A stretch of DNA of 64,000 nucleotides from an uncultured Lachnospiraceae bacterium (GTDB lineage Bacteria > Bacillota > Clostridia > Lachnospirales > Lachnospiraceae): assembly GCA_910586355.1 (NCBI GenBank), contig CAJUHJ010000002.1, positions 93,555-157,554 on the forward strand, written 5' to 3'. The notes under the pieces were generated by a model. That model had not been told where the DNA came from, did not search any database, and was given only the letters and a program-made list of their open reading frames with translations. The position numbers and the translations under genes are program-made. Shown piece by piece: positions 42,557-51,508 of the stretch. The first letter of the stretch is position 1. Every line of letters starts with the position of its first letter.

Positions 42557-43237
42557 ATGATTAAATTACAGCATGTCAGCAAATCTTATTCGGCTGGAAT
42601 TCCGGCGTTAAATGATGTAAATCTGGAAATAGAAGAAGGAGAATTTGTATTTGTTGTAGGAGACAGCGGTTCCGGGAAATCTACCTTGATTAAACTGCTG
42701 TTAAAAGAATTAGACCCGACGGAGGGTGAAATATTGATAAATGGAAAGAGACTTGGGGCGATCCGCCATAAGCAGATTCCAAAATTCCGAAGGGATTTGG
42801 GCGTTGTGTTTCAGGATTTTAGATTGTTAAAAGACAGAAATGTATACGATAATGTGGCGTTTGCCCAAAGGGTAATTGGAGCCTCCGTCAGAGAATCCCG
42901 AAAAAAAGTGCCGCAGATGCTTTCCATGGTAGGGCTTGCGGCAAAATACAAATCATTTCCCAAGCAGCTTTCGGGAGGGGAACAGCAGAGAGTAGCAATT
43001 GCAAGGGCGCTTATTAACCGTCCCAAGATACTTTTGGCAGACGAGCCTACCGGTAATCTGGATTCAAACAATGCGTGGGAAATCATGAAGCTGTTAGAAG
43101 AGATTAATGAGCGTGGGACGACAGTTGTAGTTGTTACTCATAATATGGAGATTGTAAAAGTTATGCAGAAGAGAATTATTACAATACAGAAAGGTGTCAT
43201 CATTTCTGATGTAAACGGTGGAGAATATGAGAATTAG
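42557..43237 (+). CDS. ftsE: cell division ATP-binding protein FtsE
   Basis: A 226-residue ABC ATPase that, with FtsX, activates peptidoglycan hydrolases at the septum. Walker A is VGDSGSGKST (about 34-43), Q-loop VVFQDFRL (about 84-91), signature LSGGEQQRVAIARA (about 138-151), Walker B LLADEPTGNLD (about 159-169) and H-loop VVTHN. ATG 42557 is five bases after AGGAGG; GTG 42542 would place that site inside the gene. The 3' end overlaps ftsX. Confidence 0.96.
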   Translation: MIKLQHVSKSYSAGIPALNDVNLEIEEGEFVFVVGDSGSGKSTLIKLLLKELDPTEGEILINGKRLGAIRHKQIPKFRRDLGVVFQDFRLLKDRNVYDNVAFAQRVIGASVRESRKKVPQMLSMVGLAAKYKSFPKQLSGGEQQRVAIARALINRPKILLADEPTGNLDSNNAWEIMKLLEEINERGTTVVVVTHNMEIVKVMQKRIITIQKGVIISDVNGGEYEN

Positions 43238-44135
43238 TTCTCTTGGTTATATGATAAAACAAGGATTTTGCAATATCTGGAGGAACAAGATGTTTTCTCT
43301 GGCCTCTATTGCTACAATGTCCGCCTGTATTTTCCTATTTGGATTATTTTTTGCGATTGTGACGAATTTTCAGTCTATGGTAAAAGAGGCGGAATCAGGC
43401 GTGGCAGTTACTGTTTTTTTTGAACCGGGAATTACGCAGGAACAAATTGAAGCGATAGGAAATGAAATCCGCGGAAGGGCTGAGGTTTCAGATTATCAAT
43501 TTGTTTCAGCAGAAGAAGCCTGGATGGAATTTAAGGAAGATTATTTCAAAGGTCATGCTGAAGCAGCGGAAGGCTTTGCAGAAGATAATCCGCTTGCGAA
43601 TTCAGCAAGTTATGCGATTTATTTAAGCGACGTTTCGATGCAGCCTGTTTTAGTAGACTATTTGAATGGGTTAGAAGGCGTTCGTGAAGTCCGTCATTCT
43701 GCGACCGTAGCGAATACGCTTTCGGATTTTAACAGTTTGATTGGATATATTTCAGTCGGGATTATATTGATTTTATTTTTAGTTGCGATTTTCTTAATCA
43801 GCAATACGGTTACAACAGGAATTGCTGTCCGCAGAGATGAGATTGGAATTATGAAATTAATTGGAGCGACAGATTCCTTTGTACGGGCGCCGTTTATCGT
43901 AGAAGGGGTTTTGATTGGGCTGATTGGCGCCATTCTTCCTTTATTATTGTTGTATTTGCTTTATAACAAAATTGTAGTATACATAGGGGCAAAATTCAGT
44001 TTTTTAAGTAATTTGATTAATTTTGTTCCAGTTGATAAAGTATTCCATGCGCTTGTTCCGGCAGCGCTGGTTCTTGGTGTTGGCATTGGTTTTTTGGGTA
44101 GCAGGATTACAATTCGAAAGCATTTGAACGTGTAA
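43227..44135 (+). CDS. ftsX: cell division protein FtsX
   Basis: A 302-residue permease-like protein: cytoplasmic head SSLGYMIKQGFCNIWRNKM, helix 1 (about 23-45), an extracellular domain (about 50-165) that binds hydrolases, and three C-terminal helices (about 172-198, 222-245, 270-293). The loop VRRDEIGIMKLIGATDSF is the FtsX signature. ATG 43227 follows GGTGGAG; GTG 43218 in frame is an alternative. It overlaps ftsE by 11 bases. The next gene encodes a coiled-coil M23 peptidase, the expected partner. Confidence 0.95.
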   Translation: MRISSLGYMIKQGFCNIWRNKMFSLASIATMSACIFLFGLFFAIVTNFQSMVKEAESGVAVTVFFEPGITQEQIEAIGNEIRGRAEVSDYQFVSAEEAWMEFKEDYFKGHAEAAEGFAEDNPLANSASYAIYLSDVSMQPVLVDYLNGLEGVREVRHSATVANTLSDFNSLIGYISVGIILILFLVAIFLISNTVTTGIAVRRDEIGIMKLIGATDSFVRAPFIVEGVLIGLIGAILPLLLLYLLYNKIVVYIGAKFSFLSNLINFVPVDKVFHALVPAALVLGVGIGFLGSRITIRKHLNV

Positions 44136-44147
44136 TGAGGGCTGTTT

Positions 44148-45410
44148 ATGAAAAAACGTATTTTAGGATGTTATGTTTTTTGTCTGATGTCTGCCCTTTT
44201 GTTTTTTACAGCGCCCCTATCAGGCGCGGCGTCAGATTCGCTTAAGGACGCCAGACAGGAAAAGAAGGTATTGGAAGATTCTTTAAAAGAGGCGCAAGAT
44301 TTGATTAAAGAATTAAAAAATTCCAAACAGGGTATTACGGATAAAGTGACGCAGTTAGATGAAAGACTTACAAATCTTTCTGCGGATATTGATAATTTGG
44401 AAAGCCAGCTGGATTCAAAAAATACTGAAATTTCTGATATGAAGCAGGTGTTAAAGCAGGCGCGCAAGAACGAACAGTCGCAATATGAGAGTATGAAAAT
44501 CCGTATTCAGTATATCTATGAAAACAGCAGGACCTCTTATATGGAACGGCTGTTGTCAGCAGGAAGTTTTGTAGAATTTATCAATGCGGTTGAGTATATA
44601 AATCAAATATCTGAATACGACAGAAAGATGTTGCTGAAATATCAAAATACGCAGGAAACAGTGAAAAATACCAGTGAGAAATTAAAACAGGACAAAGAGG
44701 AATTAAAACAGTTAAAAGCAAATGTGCAGCAAGAACAGCAGGCAGTACAGACGCTGCTTGCGGCAAAGGAGACAGAACTTGCGTCGGTGGATAAGGATTT
44801 AGAGACTGCAGACAGCCTGGCAGACGCTTTTGCGGCGGAGATTGTAGCGCAAAATGAAGTGATAGAACAGATAAAACAGGCAGAAGAAGAGAAAAAGGCT
44901 GCCAGAAAACGGGCGGAAGAAGAAAGAAGAGCGGCGGAAGAAAAGGCCAGGGCTAAAACAGGAAGCACCGAAATTCCATCGGAAGGAAATGAGCCTTCCA
45001 AAGAACCTCCGTTTTCCGGTACTTTTATCTGGCCGTGTCCATCGAGCAGGCGGGTAACAAGTGATTATGGAAACCGTATTTCTCCAACGGCAGGAGCTTC
45101 CTCAAATCATAAGGGAATTGATATTGGCGCTGCGCAGGGGGCGGATATTGTGGCTGCGGCAGGAGGCGTTGTCGTCTTTGCCGGATACAGCAGCAGTGCG
45201 GGAAATTATGTGATGTTGGATCATGGCGGAAGTTTGTATACTGTCTATATGCACGCCTCGTCATTATGTGTAGAGAAAGGCGCTGTCGTGACGCAGGGGC
45301 AGGTAATCGCAAAAGTAGGCAGTACGGGAATTTCTACTGGAAACCATCTGCATTTTGGGGTATCATTGGATGGAAGTTATGTCAGCCCATGGAATTATTT
45401 GAGCAGATAA
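44148..45410 (+). CDS. EnvC/PcsB-like coiled-coil M23 peptidase
   Basis: A 420-residue exported protein. The signal peptide (about 1-27, ending SGAAS) is followed by long coiled coils (about 30-245), a Lys/Ala/Glu-rich linker and a C-terminal LytM/M23 domain (about 290-415). The zinc ligands are His and Asp in NHKGIDIG and the HLHFG motif near 405. All ligands look present, so it may itself be an active endopeptidase and not only an activator. The position directly after ftsX marks it as the FtsEX-controlled septal factor, analogous to PcsB and EnvC. Confidence 0.93.
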   Translation: MKKRILGCYVFCLMSALLFFTAPLSGAASDSLKDARQEKKVLEDSLKEAQDLIKELKNSKQGITDKVTQLDERLTNLSADIDNLESQLDSKNTEISDMKQVLKQARKNEQSQYESMKIRIQYIYENSRTSYMERLLSAGSFVEFINAVEYINQISEYDRKMLLKYQNTQETVKNTSEKLKQDKEELKQLKANVQQEQQAVQTLLAAKETELASVDKDLETADSLADAFAAEIVAQNEVIEQIKQAEEEKKAARKRAEEERRAAEEKARAKTGSTEIPSEGNEPSKEPPFSGTFIWPCPSSRRVTSDYGNRISPTAGASSNHKGIDIGAAQGADIVAAAGGVVVFAGYSSSAGNYVMLDHGGSLYTVYMHASSLCVEKGAVVTQGQVIAKVGSTGISTGNHLHFGVSLDGSYVSPWNYLSR

Positions 45411-45455
45411 TACGTATAATGATAGGCAGAAAGCCTTGGGAAAGGATGATTGGAC

Positions 45456-46736
45456 TTGGAAGACAGGGAATATGAAGGTTTAAAAGCACAAAAGGAAACG
45501 CATACATCCAGAGGCAGTTTTGTAAAAGGTATGATAATCGGTATTTTGTCGACGTTGGTATTAGGCGCGGCAGTGTTTCTCTCTTTTGGGCTTGTGAAAA
45601 GCCAGATTGGAATTACACCAGACGGCGGCGAGGAAAACGTCAAAACTGTGCTTAGCGAAAATGTGCAGAATAAAATAAATGAGCTGATGGGATACATTAA
45701 TTTGTATTTTTATGATGAAGTAGAAGAAGAGAAACTTGCAAATGGTATTTATTCCGGTTTAATGAAAGGTTTAGACGATAAATATACAGAGTATTATACA
45801 AAGCAGGAGTACGCAGATTTGCAAATCAGCGCTACACAAAACTATTATGGTATTGGGGCAGGGTTAAAACAGGACAAAGAGTCGATGCAGGTGACGATTA
45901 CACATGTATATGAAGGATCTCCGGCAGAGGCCTGCGGTTTGCAGGAAGATGATATTATTGTGCAGGTAGGGGAAATAGAAGCGGTTAGTATGGAACTTTC
46001 CGATTTGGTTACGTATATTCGTGGAGAAGAAGGGACAAAAGTACATCTTCAAATATACAGAGAAGGTGAGACGGATTATCTTGAATATGATGTAGAACGC
46101 GCCAACATTGATCTTCCAACGGTTGAGCATAAGATGTTGGATGAAAACATTGGATATATTCATATTTTGGAATTTGGAGAGCCTACGGTTTCACAGTTTG
46201 AAACTGCGGTAGCGGAGCTGACAGCTTTGGGAATGAAGGCTATGGTTTTGGACGTCAGGGATAATCCAGGCGGCATGATTACGGCGGTAACTGGAGTGTT
46301 GGATGATATTCTGCCGGAAGGAACGGTAGTATATACACAGGATAAGTATGAAAAGAGGCAGGATTATACCTCTGATGAAGAAAAACAGATGGATTGCCCG
46401 CTTGCAGTTTTGATGAACGGCAACAGCGCAAGCGCTTCTGAAATTTTAGCCGGGGCAATCCGGGATTTTGAATATGGAACATTAATCGGTACGAAAACTT
46501 TTGGGAAAGGCGTTGTACAAAGTATCCTGCCGCTGTCGGATGGAGACGCCATTAAATTAACGACGGCAAAATATTTTACGCCAAAGGGTGAAAATATCCA
46601 TGGGACTGGGATTTTGCCGGATGTTGAGCTGGAATATGAATATTCAGGTGATAAAGAAGAGGAGTACAATGAGCTTTTGGATAATCAGGTGCAGAAAGCA
46701 ATGGAAATATTAAATAAGGAGATTTCTACACAGTAA
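45456..46736 (+). CDS. C-terminal processing protease (S41, CtpA-like)
   Basis: A 426-residue serine protease with an N-terminal membrane anchor (about 24-46), a helical region, PDZ domain (about 130-215: YGIGAGLKQDKESMQVTITHVYEGSPAEACGLQEDD) and the S41 catalytic core. The nucleophile is in NGNSASASEILAGA (about 325-338) and the general base Lys in GTKTFGKGVVQ (about 349-359). Start choice: TTG 45456 is nine bases from AAGGA, TTG 45450 only three. It likely trims cell-wall or membrane proteins, fitting the division cluster. Confidence 0.92.
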   Translation: MEDREYEGLKAQKETHTSRGSFVKGMIIGILSTLVLGAAVFLSFGLVKSQIGITPDGGEENVKTVLSENVQNKINELMGYINLYFYDEVEEEKLANGIYSGLMKGLDDKYTEYYTKQEYADLQISATQNYYGIGAGLKQDKESMQVTITHVYEGSPAEACGLQEDDIIVQVGEIEAVSMELSDLVTYIRGEEGTKVHLQIYREGETDYLEYDVERANIDLPTVEHKMLDENIGYIHILEFGEPTVSQFETAVAELTALGMKAMVLDVRDNPGGMITAVTGVLDDILPEGTVVYTQDKYEKRQDYTSDEEKQMDCPLAVLMNGNSASASEILAGAIRDFEYGTLIGTKTFGKGVVQSILPLSDGDAIKLTTAKYFTPKGENIHGTGILPDVELEYEYSGDKEEEYNELLDNQVQKAMEILNKEISTQ

Positions 46737-47236
46737 TGAAAGAAACAGGACACAAAAGCAGATATTTTTGGCTTGCAGCGGCGGTTATATGGATGGTTGT
46801 TATTTTTGGGTTTTCCAGCCAGAAGGCAGATCAGTCTAGTGAAATCAGCGGAACACTTGTGTACCAGATTGTAGAGAGTGTGAGTCGGGCGGCTCACCTG
46901 GACTGGAAAGATGAGATGATTTTAAGTTATGCGAATATGTTAGAGCATCCGGTTCGAAAAGCTGCGCATATGACGGAATATGCAATTTTCGCCTGTATTC
47001 TACTTGGAAATTGTATGCAGTATCCCAAACTGCAGAAAAAGCCTTATTTATGGGCGGAATTAGGAGCGGTTTTCTATGCTGCAACAGATGAATTTCATCA
47101 GTTATTCGTAGATGGGCGTTCCTGTGAATTAAAAGATGTAGCAATAGACAGCATAGGGGCATTGTTAGGGCTGCTTATTGCGTGGATAGTAATTTCTATT
47201 TGGAATAGATTTAAAACGAAAAAAAGAAAGAGGTGA
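46736..47236 (+). CDS. VanZ family membrane protein
   Basis: A 166-residue protein with four membrane helices and the VanZ-family blocks FGFSSQKADQSSEIS (about 22-36), RKAAHMTEYAIFA (about 77-89) and ATDEFHQLFVDGRSCELKDVAIDSIGALLG (about 121-150). Some relatives confer low-level teicoplanin resistance, but most are of unknown role. The ATG shares one base with the stop of the protease gene. A basic C-terminal tail ends near the prfB ribosome site. Confidence 0.9.
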   Translation: MKETGHKSRYFWLAAAVIWMVVIFGFSSQKADQSSEISGTLVYQIVESVSRAAHLDWKDEMILSYANMLEHPVRKAAHMTEYAIFACILLGNCMQYPKLQKKPYLWAELGAVFYAATDEFHQLFVDGRSCELKDVAIDSIGALLGLLIAWIVISIWNRFKTKKRKR

Positions 47237-47241
47237 AGTTA

Positions 47242-48394
47242 GTGGTAGAATTAGATGCGCTTAAAACAGCGTTAAACGGATATCGAAAGCCATTAGTGGA
47301 AGTGAGGGATTCACTTTGACTTAGCTGCAAAAGAGCAGCAAATCCAAGAATTGGAAAGGGAAATGGAAGCACCTGATTTTTGGGATAATGTAGAAGTTTC
47401 CCAGCAGAAAATGAAGCATTTAAAGAGCTTAAAAGACGATGTAGGGACTTTTGAAAAATTAAAAGGGCAGTTTGAGGATATTGAGACTTTATTGGTGATG
47501 GCAGGAGAGGAAAACGACGTATCTTTAGTCAGCGAAGCAGAGGCAGAGCTTGCCGACTTTGAAGAGACTCTAGAAAGAATCCGGATGAAAACAATGTTAT
47601 CGGGAGAATATGACAAAGATAACGCGATTTTATCCCTTCATGCCGGAGCCGGGGGAACAGAATCCTGCGATTGGGCAGCTATGCTTTACCGTATGTTTAC
47701 CAGATGGGCGTCGTCGCGTGGATACAGCGTAGAAGTATTAGACTCCCTGGACGGCGAAGAAGCCGGTATAAAATCCATTACTTTCCAGGTCAATGGAGAA
47801 AATGCTTATGGATATTTAAAATCCGAACACGGCGTCCACCGTCTGGTACGGATTTCGCCCTTTAATGCAGCTGGAAAACGCCAGACTTCTTTTGTATCCT
47901 GCGACGTAATGCCGGACATCGAAGAAGACATAGATATTGAGGTAAATGAAGAAGACATTCGGATAGACACCTACCGCGCCAGCGGAGCCGGAGGCCAGCA
48001 TATCAATAAAACATCTTCTGCAATCCGTATCACCCATTTTCCAACAGGAATTGTGGTTCAGTGCCAGAATGAACGTTCCCAGCACATGAATAAAGACAAA
48101 GCCATGCAGATGTTAAAAGCCAAACTCTTTCTGTTAAAACAGCAGGAAAACGCCAAAAAAGCAGAAGGCATCCGCGGAGAAGTCACAGAAATCGGCTGGG
48201 GAAGCCAGATACGTTCCTATGTTATGCAGCCCTATACGATGGCCAAAGACCACCGTACCGGAGTAGAGACAAGCAATGTAGACGCCGTAATGGACGGCAA
48301 AATTGACCTGTTTATGAACGGCTATCTGAAATGGCTGTCCTTAGGCTGTCCAGCCCGGATGGACAGCAGCACAGATTCGGAGGACAAGATATGA
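47242..48394 (+). CDS. prfB: peptide chain release factor 2 (programmed +1 frameshift)
   Basis: Joined 47242..47316 and 47318..48394, giving 383 residues. The first 25 codons (GTG start, GAGGTG six bases upstream) run to CTT TGA C; a +1 slip at CTT puts the ribosome into the main frame, starting DLAAKEQ. RF2 recognises UGA, so low RF2 raises its own synthesis. The main part has the RF2-type SPF tripeptide (RISPFNAAGK), the catalytic GGQ (GAGGQHINKTSSAIRITH) and the usual C-terminal LKWLSLG, followed by about 14 extra residues. The stop overlaps the next start (ATGA). Confidence 0.96.
47304..47320 (+). promoter_or_regulatory. prfB recoding site
   Basis: GAGGG (internal Shine-Dalgarno-like, 47304-47308), spacer ATTCA, then slippery CTT (47314-47316), in-frame TGA (47317-47319) and C. 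In E. coli the spacer between the G run and CTT is three bases, here five. Confidence 0.9.
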
Positions 48395-48870
48395 AAGAAT
48401 CAGGACAGACACAGGCTGCAGTAACAATTATAGATGATGCAGAGGTTTTAATGGAAGAAGAAGCAGACTGGCTTTATTCCATAGCATCAGAACTTTCCAA
48501 AAAAACCGGATGGAGCGTGTCGGCAGTAACGTGTGATGAAGATTCGCAGCTAAATGCGACTGCCGATAATGGTATTTTGTGCCAGGTAGATGTGAGCGAC
48601 GGCGCCGTCCTTTTTACGGCGAACGGATCGGCAGAAAATTATTTTGACACCAATAGAAGAGAAGAAATCATAAAAGAAGCCCAAAAGCCAATTGAGGAAC
48701 AAGACTACACACAAAGTTTGTATCTTATGCTGTTAGGCGCAGATAAATCCTATGAAGCAGGTGAAATCGCCCATACGCAGACGTCCATCTGGATAATAAC
48801 CGGAACCGCAGCCCTATGTATAATATTATTTATTTATAGTTTCATAAAAATAAGACGCATGAAAAGATAA
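48391..48870 (+). CDS. TPM-domain-like membrane protein
   Basis: A 159-residue protein. Residues about 12-125 resemble the TPM domain (TLP18.3/Psb32/MOLO-1): VTIIDDAEVLMEEEADWLYSIASELSKKTGW, then YFDTNRREEIIKEA. A membrane helix (about 132-152) and a basic tail follow. The usual N-terminal signal peptide is missing, so orientation is uncertain. The start overlaps the prfB stop by four bases, suggesting translational coupling. Function in Firmicutes is unknown. Confidence 0.68.
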   Translation: MKESGQTQAAVTIIDDAEVLMEEEADWLYSIASELSKKTGWSVSAVTCDEDSQLNATADNGILCQVDVSDGAVLFTANGSAENYFDTNRREEIIKEAQKPIEEQDYTQSLYLMLLGADKSYEAGEIAHTQTSIWIITGTAALCIILFIYSFIKIRRMKR

Positions 48871-48874
48871 TGGA

Positions 48875-48908
48875 AGGGTATGCAGACACCGTTCCTTCTA
48901 CATACCCT
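48875..48908 (+). other. hairpin in the gap before the hom promoter
   Basis: AGGGTATG (48875-48882) pairs perfectly with CATACCCT (48901-48908) around an 18-base loop. There is no T run, so it is not a standard terminator. The loop contains ACCGTTCC (48888-48895), which recurs at 49041-49048 just before hom. Confidence 0.5.
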
Positions 48909-48919
48909 GTCTCTGGGGA

Positions 48920-48948
48920 TTGCAGTGGTGGGGCAAGTGTGGTATTAT
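48920..48948 (+). promoter_or_regulatory. promoter of the hom-lysC-pyr operon
   Basis: TTGCAG (48920-48925) and TATTAT (48943-48948) with 17-base spacing; the -10 box is preceded by TGG (extended -10). The leader would be about 110 bases and ends in a hairpin AGGGAAC/GTTCCCT (49031-49037 with 49044-49050) five bases before the ribosome site. Confidence 0.65.
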
Positions 48949-49065
48949 TTTTTTGTGGGGACAAAATACAAAAAATGGAATTAAAAAATAATTGTTTCAA
49001 TGAATAAGATTGGCAGGGGATACTAAGGATAGGGAACAGTACCGTTCCCTGGATTGGAGGATATG

Positions 49066-50268
49066 ATGATACAAGCAGCAGTAATGGGATATGGGACGAT
49101 AGGTTCCGGCGTAGTGGAAGTATTGCATACGAATCAGGAGAGTATTGCGAAACGTGCCGGAGAAGGAATTGAAATAAAATATGTGCTGGATGTCAGGGAT
49201 TTTCCGGGGGATGTAGTGGAAGATAAAGTGGTACATGATTATCAGACAATCGCAAACGATCCGGAAGTCAAGATTGTTGTGGAGACAATGGGAGGCGTAG
49301 AGCCGGCTTATACATTTGTAAAAGCGATGCTAGAAGCCGGGAAGCATGTGACGACTTCGAATAAAGCGCTTGTTGCTGAAAAGGGCGCCGAGCTAATTGC
49401 GATTGCAAAAGAAAAAAATATTAATTTCCTGTTTGAAGCCAGCGTAGGCGGCGGTATTCCGATTATACGGTCTTTGAATTCTTGTTTGACGGCAGATGAA
49501 ATTGAAGAAATTACTGGTATTTTAAACGGAACTACCAATTATATGATGACGAAAATGGCCGACGAAGGTTCTGAATTTGAAGATGTTTTAAAAGACGCGC
49601 AGAATAAAGGATATGCAGAAAAAGATCCTACCGCGGATGTGGAAGGGTACGACGCCTGCAGAAAAATTGCGATTTTGACTTCTTTGGTTTGTGGACAGCA
49701 GGTTAATTTTAATGAAATTCATACAGAGGGCATTACAAAAGTATCTGCAGCAGATATGAAATATGCAAAACAGATGGGACGCGCGATTAAACTTTTAGCG
49801 TCCAGTAAACGGACAGATTCTGGGTATGCTGCTATGGTAGCGCCGTATTTGCTGTCACCCAAACATCCGTTATATCATGTCAATGATGTGTTTAACGCAG
49901 TTTTCGTACATGGCAATGTATTGGGAGACGCTATGTTTTATGGAAGCGGCGCCGGAAAACTGCCGACAGCTTCCGCAGTAGTGGCAGATATGGTAGATAT
50001 TGCAAAGCATATCAACCGCAATATCTGGGTGGAATGGAGCTCGAAGAAATTAGAATTGTCTGAGTTTTTACAGATTCAGAATATGTTTTTTGTACGTACC
50101 TCTGCAGATAAGGAAGAAGTTAAAAAGGTATTTGGGGAGGTCGAATTTGTGGAAGCGCCCCAGATAACAGGGGAAATTGGATTTATTACCGGAGTTTTGA
50201 CAGAAGAAGCATTTGCAGAAAAAAAGGAAAAGCTTTACGGTATTCTTTCTGTGATTCGGGTTAGTTAG
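49066..50268 (+). CDS. hom: homoserine dehydrogenase
   Basis: A 400-residue NAD(P)H-dependent enzyme reducing aspartate semialdehyde to homoserine, the branch to threonine and methionine. The N-terminal Rossmann motif GYGTIGSG is at about 8-15. The catalytic region has EASVGGGIPIIRSL (about 126-139), the LNGTTNYMMTKM motif (about 155-166) and the Lys in the YAEKDPTADVEGYDACRK segment (about 185-202). The C-terminal 70 residues look like a shortened ACT-type regulatory domain. ATG 49066 is five bases after GGAGG. It heads an operon with the ApgM-type gene and aspartate kinase. Confidence 0.95.
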   Translation: MIQAAVMGYGTIGSGVVEVLHTNQESIAKRAGEGIEIKYVLDVRDFPGDVVEDKVVHDYQTIANDPEVKIVVETMGGVEPAYTFVKAMLEAGKHVTTSNKALVAEKGAELIAIAKEKNINFLFEASVGGGIPIIRSLNSCLTADEIEEITGILNGTTNYMMTKMADEGSEFEDVLKDAQNKGYAEKDPTADVEGYDACRKIAILTSLVCGQQVNFNEIHTEGITKVSAADMKYAKQMGRAIKLLASSKRTDSGYAAMVAPYLLSPKHPLYHVNDVFNAVFVHGNVLGDAMFYGSGAGKLPTASAVVADMVDIAKHINRNIWVEWSSKKLELSEFLQIQNMFFVRTSADKEEVKKVFGEVEFVEAPQITGEIGFITGVLTEEAFAEKKEKLYGILSVIRVS

Positions 50269-50286
50269 AGATAAAGGAGTAGCAGT

Positions 50287-51504
50287 ATGAAGTATTTGGT
50301 AATCTTAGGGGACGGTATGGCAGACCGTCCCATTGAAGCATTTGGAGAACAAACGCCGCTTGCGTTTGCAGATACGCCTATGATGGATTTGCTCGCGTCA
50401 AAAGGGGAAATCGGTATGGTACATACGATTCCCGATGGAATGAGCCCGGGAAGCGACACTGCGAATTTATCCGTGTTAGGATACGATCCGAGAAAATATT
50501 ATTCTGGAAGGTCGCCGCTTGAGGCGCTTAGTATCGGAGTTTCGATGAAAGATACGGATATTGCGCTTCGCTGTAATCTGGTAACGCTTTCAGAAGAAGA
50601 GGACGCTTATGAAGCGCGCAGAATGATTGACCATAGTTCGGGAGAGATATCAACTGGAGATGCGGCTGTTTTGCTGGAAGCGGTCAGAAATGAAGTGGAG
50701 ACAGAAGAATTCCGTTATTATACCGGTACCAGTTACAGACATTTGTTAATCTGGGAACATGGGAGAAGGATCGACCTTGTGCCGCCGCATGATATTTTGG
50801 GGCAGAATATTGACGGAAAACTGCCTGCTCAGCCGGAACTTCTTAAAATGATGAAAAAAAGTTACGAGATTTTAAGCCGTCATCCGATTAATTTGGAACG
50901 GAAAAAACAGGGGAAAAATCCCGCCAATTCTTTCTGGTTTTGGGGAGCGGGAAGCAGGCCGGCTCTTTCTTCGTTTAAAGAAAAGATGGGAAAGACGGGA
51001 GCCATGATTTCAGCTGTGGATTTATTAAAGGGGATTGCGGTTGGAGCGTCGATGAAGGTAATTACAGTAGAAGGCGCAGACGGCAGTCTTGATACAAATT
51101 ATGAAGGAAAAGCACAGGCAGCAGTGGACGCTTTGACAAAAGGCGGCTGCGATTTTGTATATGTACATTTAGAAGCGCCGGACGAAATGGGACACCAGGG
51201 AAGCGCCAGGCGCAAGGTACAGGCTATTGAGAATTTGGATCAGCGTATTATCCGTCCAATTGTGGAAGGGTTAAAGGAGTGTGGGGAGGAGTTCCGTATG
51301 GTAGTGCTTCCAGATCATCCGACTCCGGTTTCTATTCGTACACACAGTTCGGACAATGTACCATATTTATTATATGACAGTACAATAGAACAAAATCACA
51401 ACTGGAAGTACAATGAAAAAGAGGCAGGAGAGACAGGAAATTTTATTCCCAAAGGACATGAACTCATCTGGCATTTGTTTGGCAAAAATAGAATTGAGGA
51501 GTAA
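50287..51504 (+). CDS. ApgM-type cofactor-independent phosphoglycerate mutase, probable homoserine kinase
   Basis: A 405-residue metalloenzyme of the alkaline phosphatase superfamily. Metal and catalytic sites are LGDGMADRP (about 7-15), the nucleophilic Ser in GMSPGSDTANLSVLGYDP (about 55-72), HLEAPDEMGHQG (about 297-308) and DHPTPVSIRTHSS (about 343-355). The general family name is phosphoglycerate mutase. The setting between homoserine dehydrogenase and aspartate kinase, with no thrB in the window, supports the proposed homoserine kinase role of this subfamily. GGAG precedes the ATG. Confidence 0.85.
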   Translation: MKYLVILGDGMADRPIEAFGEQTPLAFADTPMMDLLASKGEIGMVHTIPDGMSPGSDTANLSVLGYDPRKYYSGRSPLEALSIGVSMKDTDIALRCNLVTLSEEEDAYEARRMIDHSSGEISTGDAAVLLEAVRNEVETEEFRYYTGTSYRHLLIWEHGRRIDLVPPHDILGQNIDGKLPAQPELLKMMKKSYEILSRHPINLERKKQGKNPANSFWFWGAGSRPALSSFKEKMGKTGAMISAVDLLKGIAVGASMKVITVEGADGSLDTNYEGKAQAAVDALTKGGCDFVYVHLEAPDEMGHQGSARRKVQAIENLDQRIIRPIVEGLKECGEEFRMVVLPDHPTPVSIRTHSSDNVPYLLYDSTIEQNHNWKYNEKEAGETGNFIPKGHELIWHLFGKNRIEE

Positions 51505-51508
51505 AGAT

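Noticed and set aside
47317..47319. In-frame TGA near the start of prfB that suggests a pseudogene
   Set aside because: The CTT TGA C context with an upstream G run is the standard programmed +1 frameshift of RF2 genes; the rest of the gene is intact.
48871..49065. T-box or threonine/methionine riboswitch before hom
   Set aside because: The predicted transcript leader is only about 110 bases, and I see no T-box consensus (AGGGTGGNACCGCG) or other known riboswitch core.
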